Source of the DNA: Cytophagales bacterium
Lineage (GTDB): Bacteria; Bacteroidota; Bacteroidia; Cytophagales; Cyclobacteriaceae
Direction: 5' to 3'
Assembly: GCA_003541895.1 (NCBI GenBank)
Contig: DPLR01000246.1
Location: 1 to 6,611, forward strand
Length of the DNA: 6,611 nt
The position numbers and the translations under genes were made by a program. The notes below the pieces were generated by a model. The model was not told the DNA's origin. It did not search any database and saw only the letters and a program-made list of their open reading frames with translations. Below are positions 1-6,611 of this stretch, piece after piece; the stretch's first letter is position 1; each line of letters starts with the position of its first letter.

Positions 1-838
1 CTGCTCGGCTCGGTTACCTGTTTATACTATTCTGGTAGCGCTGATTATTCCGGACACAAAAGTTTTAGGATTTTTTAATTATCAGGGGCTCGTACTAATG
101 GGCTTATATCTTTTGGGTTTTCTTGCAGCAATTGTTTCGGCATTTGTAATGAAGCAGTTAATCAAGGTGAAAGAAAGAAGCTTCTTAATCATGGAAATGC
201 CTACGTACAAAATGCCAAAGTGGAGTAACGTTGGTTACCAGATTATAGAGAAGACAAAGGCATTTGTATTTGAAGCGGGGAAAATTATTATTGCCATCTC
301 AATCGTCCTTTACTTTTTAGCGAGCTATGGTCCTCCAGCTGAAATGAATGATGCCAAACGGGTTGTTAGTGAAGAGACCTTGAATTTGAACTTAAAAGAA
401 TCGGAAATACAAGATCGCATTGCTGCTTATAAGCTTGAACATTCATATGCGGGCAAACTTGGAAAAATGCTTGAGCCAGTAATAAAGCCATTGGGATATG
501 ATTGGAAAATAGGAATAGCCCTAGTTACTTCTTTTGCTGCTCGCGAAGTTTTTGTAGGTACGATTGCCACGATTTACAGCATAGGAAATACGGACGATCC
601 TTCCACTGTCAAAGAAAAATTGAAATCGGAAATAAATCCTGAAACAGGAGGACCTCGCTTTTCTGTAGCTGTTGGTTTATCCTTGCTTGTGTTTTATACT
701 TTTGCCATGCAATGTATGAGTACACTGGCCATAGTAAAAAGAGAAACCAAAGGATGGAAATGGCCGCTGATTCAATTGGGTTACATGACCGTGCTTGCCT
801 ATTCTGCTGCATTTGCGGTCTATCATTTTTTTAAATAG
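1..838 (+). CDS. feoB: Ferrous iron transport protein B, C-terminal part (5' end outside the window)
   Basis: FeoB is the inner-membrane Fe2+ permease: an N-terminal GTPase domain followed by a membrane domain with two Gate repeats. Only the last 278 residues are visible; the reading frame is open from base 2, so the ATG at base 98 is internal and not the start. The visible part opens with the conserved CSARLPVY motif of a Gate segment, whose Cys is strongly conserved in FeoB. Further FeoB signatures are EMPTYKMP (about visible residues 65-72), AREVFVGT (about 180-187) and MQCMST (about 236-241), the last carrying a second conserved membrane Cys. Several hydrophobic helices lie between these, and the protein ends in a final membrane helix. 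A charged soluble stretch around visible residues 105-150 separates two helices, as in other Bacteroidota FeoB proteins. The GTPase domain, and any feoA, would lie upstream. The stop codon is one base before the purK start, which suggests co-transcription. No truncation or frameshift is seen. Confidence 0.95.
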   Translation, partial: CSARLPVYTILVALIIPDTKVLGFFNYQGLVLMGLYLLGFLAAIVSAFVMKQLIKVKERSFLIMEMPTYKMPKWSNVGYQIIEKTKAFVFEAGKIIIAISIVLYFLASYGPPAEMNDAKRVVSEETLNLNLKESEIQDRIAAYKLEHSYAGKLGKMLEPVIKPLGYDWKIGIALVTSFAAREVFVGTIATIYSIGNTDDPSTVKEKLKSEINPETGGPRFSVAVGLSLLVFYTFAMQCMSTLAIVKRETKGWKWPLIQLGYMTVLAYSAAFAVYHFFK

Positions 839-839
839 G

Positions 840-1979
840 ATGGCACAAAAATTTTATCAAGAATTTAAGCTTGGAATTTTGGGCGGAGGTCAACTCGGTA
901 GAATGCTTATTCAATCAGGATTGGACTGGAATATTTCTTTCCGCATTTTAGACCCAGATCCTTCCGCCCCGTGCAATTCAATTGCGGAATTTGAAACAGG
1001 CAAGCTTACTGATTATGACACCGTGCTCAGGTTTGGTCAATCGTGCGATTTAGTCACTATCGAAATAGAAAATGTAAATGTTGCCGCGCTGAAAGAATTG
1101 GTGAAACAAGGCAAAAAAGTTTTTCCGCAACCAGAAGTAATAGAACTGATTCAAGACAAAAGAAAACAGAAGCAGTTTTATAAAACTCACCAAATCCCCA
1201 CAGCTGATTTTATTCTTACGGAAAATAAAAATGAAACACTTACTCAAAAAAAATATTTGCCAGCTGTGAACAAATTAGGACGCGAGGGCTACGATGGCCG
1301 AGGTGTGCAAATTTTGCGCATTGAAAAAGATTTAGAAAAAGCATTTGATGCCCCAAGCCTACTGGAGAAGCTCGTTGATTTTGAAAAGGAGATTTCAGTG
1401 ATCGTAGCACGAAACGAAAACGGAGAAGTAACTACTTTCCCAGCCGTTGAAATGGTCTTTCATCCTGAAGCCAACCTCGTTGAATATTTATTTTCACCAG
1501 CAGAAATAGCTTCCTCGGTTGAAGCTGAAGCAGCAGCCATCGCAAAAAAAATCATTTCAGATTTAAATATGGTTGGCTTGCTCGCGGTTGAAATGTTCGT
1601 AACCAAAGAACAACAAATTCTTGTTAATGAAATTGCTCCACGTCCACACAACAGCGGCCACCAGACCATTGAGGCCAATTTAACCTCTCAATATCAGCAG
1701 CACCTCCGTGCCATTTTGAATTTGCCATTGGGCAAGACCGATACAAAAATTCCCAGTGCCATGGTGAATATTTTAGGCGAAGAAGGCTATAGTGGATTAG
1801 CAAAATATAATGGCCTTGAAGAAGTATTGAAAATGCCAGGAATCTATGTGCATCTCTATGGAAAAAAACTTACCAAGCCTTTCCGTAAAATGGGGCACGT
1901 TACAATTGTTGACGAAGACATTGTTAACCTAAAAAAGAAAGCGACCTTTGTTAAACAAACATTGAAAGTGACATCATGA
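840..1979 (+). CDS. purK: 5-(carboxyamino)imidazole ribonucleotide synthase (PurK)
   Basis: PurK is a cytoplasmic ATP-grasp enzyme that makes N5-CAIR from AIR, ATP and bicarbonate in de novo purine synthesis. The product is 379 residues, normal for the family. It shows the N-terminal glycine-rich motif GGGQLGRM (residues 15-22), TIEIENVN (73-80), DKRKQK (106-111) opening the ATP-grasp region, the loop GREGYDGRG (147-155), and the ATP/Mg motif [12 protein letters not shown] (263-274) with Glu264; Glu251 upstream is the likely partner metal ligand. I chose the ATG at 840 because it is one base after the feoB stop and gives the usual short N-terminus. An in-frame ATG at 795 would add 15 residues unlike PurK and overlap feoB by 44 bases. 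The 3' end overlaps purE by four bases (ATGA), so translation of the two is probably coupled. No separate promoter is apparent; transcription likely comes from upstream of feoB. Confidence 0.96.
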   Translation: MAQKFYQEFKLGILGGGQLGRMLIQSGLDWNISFRILDPDPSAPCNSIAEFETGKLTDYDTVLRFGQSCDLVTIEIENVNVAALKELVKQGKKVFPQPEVIELIQDKRKQKQFYKTHQIPTADFILTENKNETLTQKKYLPAVNKLGREGYDGRGVQILRIEKDLEKAFDAPSLLEKLVDFEKEISVIVARNENGEVTTFPAVEMVFHPEANLVEYLFSPAEIASSVEAEAAAIAKKIISDLNMVGLLAVEMFVTKEQQILVNEIAPRPHNSGHQTIEANLTSQYQQHLRAILNLPLGKTDTKIPSAMVNILGEEGYSGLAKYNGLEEVLKMPGIYVHLYGKKLTKPFRKMGHVTIVDEDIVNLKKKATFVKQTLKVTS

Positions 1980-2491
1980 GCAAGCCGGTTATTGGAATCA
2001 TAATGGGCAGTCAATCCGACCTCAAGGTGATGAAGGAATGCGCGGAATTTTTAGAAGAGTTGAAAATTCAATTTGAGCTCACGGTAGTATCTGCACATCG
2101 CACCCCTAATCGAATGGTTGATTATGCTTCATCTGCTCGCAGTCGCGGATTGAAAGTGATCATTGCCGGAGCTGGCGGTGCAGCACACTTGCCAGGAATG
2201 GTTGCATCACTTACGTCATTGCCGGTAATTGGTGTACCCATAAAGTCCTCCAACTCAATTGATGGATGGGATTCGATTTTGTCAATTCTACAAATGCCTT
2301 CTGGTGTGCCCGTTGCTACAGTTGCTTTGAACGGAGCCAAAAATGCAGGCATTTTGGCCGCACAAATTATTGGATCTGCAGATAAATCGGTTGCAAAAAA
2401 GCTGGATAGATTTAAACAGACTCTCCACAAAAAGGTAGAAGAATCATTTCGTGAGATTGAACGAAAAGGATGGCGCAATTCTATTGAATAG
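1976..2491 (+). CDS. purE: N5-carboxyaminoimidazole ribonucleotide mutase (PurE, class I)
   Basis: PurE class I moves the carboxyl group of N5-CAIR, made by PurK, to carbon 4, giving CAIR for SAICAR synthesis. The protein has 171 residues, the usual size. Visible signatures are the phosphate/ribose-binding loop MGSQSD (residues 10-15), SAHRTP (39-44) with the catalytic histidine His41 (equivalent to E. coli His45), and the glycine-rich [11 protein letters not shown] (65-75) that closes over the substrate. The later segment with [10 protein letters not shown] and [11 protein letters not shown] is typical of bacterial class I enzymes in this phylum. The adjacent purK argues for the two-step bacterial route rather than the class II one-step AIR carboxylase. 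The start ATG overlaps the purK stop. A 73-base gap follows, so purE is probably the last gene of the feoB-purK-purE unit, though no convincing terminator is seen. Confidence 0.97.
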   Translation: MSKPVIGIIMGSQSDLKVMKECAEFLEELKIQFELTVVSAHRTPNRMVDYASSARSRGLKVIIAGAGGAAHLPGMVASLTSLPVIGVPIKSSNSIDGWDSILSILQMPSGVPVATVALNGAKNAGILAAQIIGSADKSVAKKLDRFKQTLHKKVEESFREIERKGWRNSIE

Positions 2492-2564
2492 TCTGTAGCT
2501 CATCGTTTTCGATTCTATTTAATTCAAAAAATATTGTATATTCTCGGCTGTTTTTACCTATAGA

Positions 2565-3824
2565 ATGAGGTCTGAAGAAAAAGGTTGGTTGGTAAAGTAC
2601 CTTGAGTCACGCAAAGAAATTTTGCGAGACGTGACTATAGATGCAAAGAATGGTGCGCATCCTGAGCACTCTTTGTATCGAATCATTCAGCCAACCGGGC
2701 TGATGTATGGTCAGTCAGCCGGTAAAGCTGAGTTTGGGGCAGCAACAGGAAAGGATCGCATGAAAATTCTTTTGGCCGAGAGCTTAATCAGTAGCTCATT
2801 GCTGTTTCATGATAAGCCAATAAAAAATCCGGATGAGCTCTCAGAGGTAATTGTGAAAGCCCTTGAGAACATTGGAAATTTTTATAACCACGTTTTTCCA
2901 GAACTCGCCACACCAACCAAAACATTGTTTGGTAGAAAAAAGACACCACTCGAATTAGCTGAGAAAATTCTTGACAAACGTATTGACTATTCCGAAGAAT
3001 TCAATCAGAATTTTTGGGTAAGCTTCTTCCATAACAGTTTGCTCTTCCTCGACATATTTATTTTTGGTCAATGGATACATACCAATGCCGATCGTATTGT
3101 AGCTGATTTTTTTAAATACGAACGCGATGAATTGCGTTTTTCGGTGGTAAAAATTATGGCAGCGGCAGCTCATGCCAACACGACCATTGAAGCAGAAGAA
3201 CAGAAACTACTTGAGTATTTCCTTCAGAGCGCTGGTCTTACTCCTGAGCGTAAAAAGGAAGCCTTAAAAATTTTTGATGAAGGAATAGATATCGAAGAGA
3301 TAAACTTACCGACCAATAATTCCTGGATCCTAAAAAAGTATTTCTTAGAGATAGCCATTCTCACCATTTGGTCGGATAGAAAGGTAGAAGCCAATGAACA
3401 AGATTTCTTGGTAAAGCTTAACTCTTATTTAGGGTTCAATGCTGATGATCTTGAAAATAGTATGATGGCCATCGAAGGATTTATTTTGGAGCATTGGAAT
3501 GAGCTTGATTACTTGCAAAGCAAGCAAGATTATCAGCAGGTGAGTGAGCATTTCATACAACGCCTCTCAAAAATTACTACTAGCAATAAAAACCGGCTCT
3601 CTCGCAAAGTTCAGGCTAGTGAGGAGTTGATGATTTTGTTAAAGAAATCTAAATCGGAAGAACTTACAGAAGAGGAAAAAGATCAGATGCAGAAGTTGTT
3701 AATTGTTGTACTAAAGACTATTCCAACATTCGTAATTATTTCTTTGCCGCAGAGGTTCCTGACATTGCCAATGCTATTAAAAATTCTCCCTGCAAATTTC
3801 TTTGCAGAGATCAATCACAACTAA
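2565..3824 (+). CDS. LETM1/TerB-like protein of unknown function
   Basis: This 419-residue protein resembles a Bacteroidota family that I recall being annotated as LETM1-related biofilm-associated protein; its biochemical role is unknown to me. The N-terminal half (about 1-190) is mostly helical with a hydrophobic stretch near 149-171 (WVSFFHNSLLFLDIFIFG) that could be buried or membrane-associated. Two segments follow the TerB-like pattern of an acidic turn, then E..fL, then a helix: around 197-222 (HANTTIEAEEQKLLEYF) and 265-290 (SDRKVEANEQDFLVKL). The last 55 residues (about 365-419) look like the LETM1 core: an LTEEEKDQMQKL helix, then a hydrophobic segment with IPTFVIISLPQRFLTLPMLLKILP. 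No signal peptide is visible. The start is the first ATG after an in-frame TAA at 2520; there is no clear ribosome binding site, usual in this phylum. The gene converges on terC with 5 bases between stops. The domain calls are by eye and need a profile search. Confidence 0.8.
   Translation: MRSEEKGWLVKYLESRKEILRDVTIDAKNGAHPEHSLYRIIQPTGLMYGQSAGKAEFGAATGKDRMKILLAESLISSSLLFHDKPIKNPDELSEVIVKALENIGNFYNHVFPELATPTKTLFGRKKTPLELAEKILDKRIDYSEEFNQNFWVSFFHNSLLFLDIFIFGQWIHTNADRIVADFFKYERDELRFSVVKIMAAAAHANTTIEAEEQKLLEYFLQSAGLTPERKKEALKIFDEGIDIEEINLPTNNSWILKKYFLEIAILTIWSDRKVEANEQDFLVKLNSYLGFNADDLENSMMAIEGFILEHWNELDYLQSKQDYQQVSEHFIQRLSKITTSNKNRLSRKVQASEELMILLKKSKSEELTEEEKDQMQKLLIVVLKTIPTFVIISLPQRFLTLPMLLKILPANFFAEINHN
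3790..3807 (-). terminator. Possible terminator hairpin for terC, inside the 3' end of the LETM1/TerB-like gene
   Basis: A perfect 7-bp stem (CTGCAAA / TTTGCAG) encloses a 4-base loop, 23 bases beyond the terC stop codon in the terC direction. Read on the minus strand, the stem is followed by GGAGAATTTTTAAT, so a run of five T begins about six bases after the stem. This is close to, but not, the canonical form, where the T run follows directly. In the plus direction no T run follows, so it would not serve the LETM1/TerB-like gene as an intrinsic terminator. It lies in coding sequence, about 15 bases before that gene's stop, so chance cannot be excluded. Confidence 0.35.
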
Positions 3825-3829
3825 CTTAT

Positions 3830-4816
3830 TCAACTTTCAGGCTCAGCGTTTTCATCTTCCTTCTGAGGCACCACAACTGAAAGGATGATGGAGAAAGTCA
3901 GCGTTACAATAATAACTGTAAACGAAAGGGTCGGGCTTATCTCATAGGGAACAATCTCAAGAAGCATTTTTGCCCCAATAAAGAAAAGTATAATTGATAA
4001 ACCTTTTTGGAGCAAATAGAATTTATCGATGATTCCAGCCAATAGAAAAAACATAGCTCGTAAACCCATCACCGCAAAAATATTAGATGTATAAATCAAG
4101 AACGAGTTTTGAGTGATAGCAAAAGCGGCAGGAATGGAATCCATTGCAAAGATTAAGTCGGTTGTCTCGATTAAGGCAACCACCAGAAATAAGGAAGTGA
4201 AAAACCATTTCCCGTTGACAGACGCCAAAAACTTTCCGCCCATATCTTCACTTGTCATTGGCAGATATTTCTGGCAGAGCCTCATCACTGGGTTCTGCTC
4301 AGGATCAATTTTCTCATCGCTGTCCTCAAAATATATTTTTATACCAGAATAAATTAAGAATACCCCAAAACCATAAAGTAGCCAGTGGAATTGGGCAACC
4401 AGTAACGACCCAACAAAAATGAAAACACCTCTAAATACTACTGCACCAAGAATGCCCCAGAATAAAATCTTATGATAATATTCTTCTTTTACTGCGAAAT
4501 ACCGGAGTATCAATAAAATCACAAAAATATTGTCTACCGATAAGGCGTATTCCGTTAGGTAAGCAGAGAAATATTCAATGGACGAAGTAAATCCGCCTTC
4601 ATCAAAGAAGTAAACGAGGTAACCGAAAACAGAACTGATAAAAACCCAGAAAATAGATTGATACAAAGCCGACTTGGTTGTGATCTTGTGCGCCTTCTTA
4701 TTAAAGAAGCCCAAATCAATGACCAGAAAGACTGCGATGATAAGCGCAAATACACCAAATAAGATCGTCTCGATCTGGCTGTTATTGCGGAAAAGAGAGA
4801 ATAAAAATAGCCCCAT
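3830..4816 (-). CDS. TerC/Alx family integral membrane protein, probable metal-ion exporter
   Basis: The TerC/Alx family consists of inner-membrane proteins; characterised members export Mn2+ or are tied to pH and tellurite responses. The 328-residue product is all membrane helices with short loops. Family signatures are visible: VIDLGFFNKKAHKI (residues 32-45) after the first long helix, EYALSVDNIFV (89-99) with Asp95 and Asn96, RGVFIFVG (129-136), and ETTDLIFAMDSIPA (217-230) with Glu217, Asp220 and Asp226. These acidic residues inside the membrane are the likely cation site. A charged loop lies near 164-196 and an acidic tail ends the protein. The length and the long central loop fit the Alx-type subgroup better than the shorter YjbE/YkoY type. 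The ATG at 4816 is the only good start before the first helix. Its leader carries a promoter candidate and a 12-bp palindrome. The gene converges on the LETM1/TerB-like gene. Substrate specificity cannot be read from the sequence; Mn2+ is inferred from the family. Confidence 0.9.
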   Translation of the reverse strand: MGLFLFSLFRNNSQIETILFGVFALIIAVFLVIDLGFFNKKAHKITTKSALYQSIFWVFISSVFGYLVYFFDEGGFTSSIEYFSAYLTEYALSVDNIFVILLILRYFAVKEEYYHKILFWGILGAVVFRGVFIFVGSLLVAQFHWLLYGFGVFLIYSGIKIYFEDSDEKIDPEQNPVMRLCQKYLPMTSEDMGGKFLASVNGKWFFTSLFLVVALIETTDLIFAMDSIPAAFAITQNSFLIYTSNIFAVMGLRAMFFLLAGIIDKFYLLQKGLSIILFFIGAKMLLEIVPYEISPTLSFTVIIVTLTFSIILSVVVPQKEDENAEPES

Positions 4817-4819
4817 GTA

Positions 4820-4831
4820 TACTTCGAAGTA
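4820..4831. promoter_or_regulatory. Perfect 12-bp palindrome just upstream of the terC-like start codon
   Basis: TACTTCGAAGTA is a perfect palindrome whose near edge lies 3 bases from the start codon of the TerC-like gene. It falls downstream of the promoter candidate at 4845-4874, so it would sit in the early transcribed leader. As DNA it could be the binding site of a dimeric repressor. As RNA it could form only a short hairpin (4-bp stem, TCGA loop), which makes an RNA role less likely. No regulator gene is visible next to it. Confidence 0.35.
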
Positions 4832-4844
4832 CTAAAATAAACGC

Positions 4845-4874
4845 TAAAGCTACAAATATTATTTATTCACAAAA
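4845..4874 (-). promoter_or_regulatory. Candidate Bacteroidota-type promoter for the terC-like gene
   Basis: On the minus strand, TTTTG (4870-4874) is followed after 17 bases by TAGCTTTA (4845-4852). This matches the Bacteroidota consensus TTG / TAnnTTTG in five of the six fixed -7 positions, with spacing at the short end of the reported range. The -7 element ends 28 bases before the start codon, giving a short leader that contains the palindrome. The region is AT-rich, so a chance match is possible. Confidence 0.4.
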
Positions 4875-4959
4875 CTACCTGTTGGTTAATCCTTTTACGA
4901 CCTAAATACGCCCCCCAAATCAATCGGAAAATCTTAGGCAGAGGAAACGGGTATTTACA

Positions 4960-5427
4960 CTATTTTATTGAGAGGATTACTTGCTTTTTCGTAAGGCGAA
5001 CACCCAGTGCGCGTGAACAAATTAATGAACCATCTTTCTGTTCTGTTAAGATAGGTTTTGTATAAAGGAGTGAATCTTTCCCCATTTTTTGGAGATTATC
5101 AGTCAAGTCAACCGTATTTGCGCCTGAAGTATAGGCGTCAATCACTTGGCGCTCAACATTTCGTAATTCAGAATTGGATGGAGTCATGAAAATGATTTCA
5201 ACTCCGTATTTTTTTTCGAGTGAGTCGAGAAAAGGCCGATCGTCCAAATGTTTCTCTGCAGCCTTCATGATGGATCGTGAATACGCGAAGCCAGCTTCGG
5301 TTAATTCAGCCTCCGAAATTTTTTTTATTGATTTTGCCTCCATGTTTTCGCGCATTTTTTTGCGTTGTTCACTCGACAGAGATCCGCCACATGAAATCAG
5401 AAACAGACAAAAAAATAAAATTCTCAT
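4960..5427 (-). CDS. Small lipoprotein, possibly a reduced DUF3365/Tll0287-like protein
   Basis: The 155-residue product starts with a short lipoprotein signal: MRILFFCLFLISCGG, with the lipobox L10-I11-S12-C13, so Cys13 would be acylated and the mature protein of about 143 residues anchored to a membrane, probably facing the periplasm. The mature part begins with a charged helix (about 18-35), then ISEAELTEAG and further helices, and ends with DSLLYTKPI and GVRLTKKQVIL. The order KKYGVEI, N-S-E-L-R-N, LLYTKPI and a final LTKKQVIL recalls Bacteroidota lipoproteins with a DUF3365 (Tll0287-like) haem domain. Those carry a CxxCH motif after the LLYTKPI-like part; here only a single Cys (LICSRA, Cys137) is present. 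This relationship is my inference. The gene follows mqo by 22 bases on the same strand and is probably co-transcribed with it. No terminator is clear downstream. Confidence 0.75.
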   Translation of the reverse strand: MRILFFCLFLISCGGSLSSEQRKKMRENMEAKSIKKISEAELTEAGFAYSRSIMKAAEKHLDDRPFLDSLEKKYGVEIIFMTPSNSELRNVERQVIDAYTSGANTVDLTDNLQKMGKDSLLYTKPILTEQKDGSLICSRALGVRLTKKQVILSIK

Positions 5428-5449
5428 GGCTATGAATTAGGAATGTGGG

Positions 5450-6611
5450 TTAAGACTTTTCATTTGATAAGTTCAAAACTTTGGTTGTGCGTGAACGACT
5501 AGCCCTCAAAAGTTTCTCATCCTTTGAAAGAGAGATCCCAAACGATGGCGTCATTTCTTTCAGTTTGTTTTGCCACGATTCAGTTTTGCTTTTTTCCGCA
5601 AAACATTTAGGCAGTAAACTTAACATAGCGGCAACTGCAGTGGAGGCACCGGGAGATGCTCCAAGGAGAGCGGCCACGGTTCCGTCTTCTGAAACAACAA
5701 CCTCCGTTCCGAATTCAAGGATGCCTCCTTCCTTTTTGTCTTTCTTGATCACTTGCACACGCTGCCCCGCTTCTAATAATTCCCAATCTTTTGCCTGCGC
5801 ATTGGGCACATACTCGCGAAGTGCGGCAACCCGATCTTCATGAGTCAACTTCAATTGCTCGATCAAATATTTTGTGAGTGGAACATTTTTTAATCCTGCA
5901 AAAACCATCGGAATGAGGTTATCAAACTTGATCGACTTCGGAAGGTCCATTAACGATCCGTTCTTTAAAAATTTAGTCGAGAATCCCGCAAAAGGCCCGA
6001 ACAATAATTCTTTTTTTCCATTAATCATCCGTGTGTCGATGTGTGGCACCGACATGGGCGGGGCGCCAACGGTTGCCTTGCCGTACACTTTTGCATTGTG
6101 TTGCTGAATAATTTTTTCGTTCAAACATTTCAACCACAAACCACTCACCGGAAAACCGCCATACCCTTTTCGTTCTTTAATCTCAGCGCGTTTTAACAAA
6201 TGAAGCGTTGCACCACCAGCTCCAATAAAAACAAACTTGGTGTTGCATTTGTCTTTCTCACCATTGAGCAAATTTTTCACGAATACGTTCCAACCGCCTT
6301 TTCCATCTGGATCAAGATCAAGTGCTTCAACATTGTAATGCACAGTAACGTCTTTCATTTTTTCAAGGCAATGAATCATACTTCGTGTGAGCGCACCAAA
6401 GTTTACATCGGTGCCTGCTTCCATTTTTGTAGCTGCAATAGGCTGATTTTCATCGCGGCCATGCATCACCAGCGGAGCCCAAGCTGAAATTTGTGCCCGG
6501 TCTTCAGAGTAAACCATTTCACTGAATACTGGACTCGCCTTCAGCAACTCATATCGCTTGTGTAAAAAGTTTACGTTGTCGGCTCCCCAAACAAAACTCA
6601 AGTGCGGAACC
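5450..6611 (-). CDS. mqo: Malate:quinone oxidoreductase, C-terminal part (5' end outside the window)
   Basis: MQO is a FAD-dependent peripheral membrane enzyme that oxidises malate to oxaloacetate and passes the electrons to the quinone pool, serving both the TCA cycle and respiration. The last 386 residues are visible of about 500 in the family. The frame stays open to the window edge, where the residues read VPHLSFVWG, a conserved MQO segment; the TTG at 6599-6601 is therefore an internal Leu codon and not a start. Further signatures are EAGTDVNFGALTR (visible residues 64-76), FIGAGGATLHLL (about 128-139), GFPVSGLWL, VGAPPMSVPHIDTR, LLFGPFAGFSTKFLK, AGQRVQVIKKD and the FAD-contacting LLGASPGASTAVAAML near visible residue 320. 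The N-terminal GxGxxG dinucleotide fold lies outside. The final 25 or so residues are basic and poorly conserved. The small lipoprotein gene follows after 22 bases. The promoter is not in the window. Confidence 0.96.
   Translation of the reverse strand, partial: VPHLSFVWGADNVNFLHKRYELLKASPVFSEMVYSEDRAQISAWAPLVMHGRDENQPIAATKMEAGTDVNFGALTRSMIHCLEKMKDVTVHYNVEALDLDPDGKGGWNVFVKNLLNGEKDKCNTKFVFIGAGGATLHLLKRAEIKERKGYGGFPVSGLWLKCLNEKIIQQHNAKVYGKATVGAPPMSVPHIDTRMINGKKELLFGPFAGFSTKFLKNGSLMDLPKSIKFDNLIPMVFAGLKNVPLTKYLIEQLKLTHEDRVAALREYVPNAQAKDWELLEAGQRVQVIKKDKKEGGILEFGTEVVVSEDGTVAALLGASPGASTAVAAMLSLLPKCFAEKSKTESWQNKLKEMTPSFGISLSKDEKLLRASRSRTTKVLNLSNEKS

Noticed and set aside
98..100. ATG at 98 as start of a short membrane protein
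   Set aside because: The frame is open back to base 2 and the upstream residues (CSARLPVY) are conserved FeoB sequence, so the ATG is internal.
795..839. Upstream in-frame ATG at 795 as the start of purK
   Set aside because: It would add 15 residues unlike PurK and overlap feoB by 44 bases; the ATG at 840 gives the normal N-terminus directly after the feoB stop.
1947..1959. Palindrome TTTGTTAAACAAA near the end of purK
   Set aside because: It lies in coding sequence, is low in complexity, and the translated residues fit the gene; likely coincidence.
2484..2527. Inverted repeats after purE (TTGAA/TTCAA, ATAG/CTAT and inner ATCG-TTTT-CGAT) as a terminator
   Set aside because: The stems are short, broken by unpaired bases, and followed by A rather than T in the plus direction.
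2537..2544. TATATTCT as a -7 element for the LETM1/TerB-like gene
   Set aside because: It matches only four of six fixed positions of TAnnTTTG and has no TTG at a suitable distance upstream; the gap is AT-rich, so it is likely chance.
4817..4930. A yybP-ykoY manganese riboswitch in the terC leader
   Set aside because: The family suggests one, but the conserved aptamer core is not present and the promoter candidate leaves a leader of only about 25 bases.
4901..4959. Distant inverted repeat AAATAC/GTATTT downstream of the lipoprotein gene as its terminator
   Set aside because: The arms are six bases with a 41-base loop and no T run; too weak to support.
6599..6601. TTG as the mqo start
   Set aside because: The frame runs on to the window edge and the preceding residues (VPH) continue a conserved MQO segment; the gene is simply cut by the window.

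Overview
The window looks like chromosomal DNA of a member of the Bacteroidota, probably a Cytophagales-type bacterium. The evidence is the style of the proteins (the PurE and PurK sequences, malate:quinone oxidoreductase, and a LETM1/TerB-like protein of a kind I know from this phylum), the AT-rich composition, start codons without clear Shine-Dalgarno sequences, and one promoter candidate of the Bacteroidota type (TTG / TAnnTTTG). The genus cannot be fixed from the sequence. No mobile element, CRISPR array, tRNA or rRNA is visible.

Left part, plus strand (1-2491): the 3' part of feoB (ferrous iron permease, start outside the window), then purK and purE. These three are packed like one operon: 1 base between feoB and purK, and a 4-base ATGA overlap between purK and purE. 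PurK and PurE together convert AIR to CAIR in purine synthesis. The link to iron uptake is one of position.

Middle (2492-4959): after a 73-base gap comes a 419-residue protein with two TerB-like helical segments and a LETM1-like C-terminus. It converges, with only 5 bases between stop codons, on a minus-strand gene for a TerC/Alx-type membrane protein, a probable metal-ion (Mn2+) exporter. terC has a promoter candidate and a perfect 12-bp palindrome just in front of its start codon. A hairpin inside the 3' end of the opposing gene may end terC transcription.

Right part, minus strand (4960-6611): a malate:quinone oxidoreductase gene whose 5' end lies outside the window, followed after 22 bases by a small lipoprotein gene that may be a reduced relative of the DUF3365/Tll0287-like haem proteins.

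Most of the window is housekeeping metabolism and ion transport. The parts worth a second look are the TerB/LETM1-like protein facing TerC, the palindrome at the terC start, and the lipoprotein that seems to have lost a haem motif.
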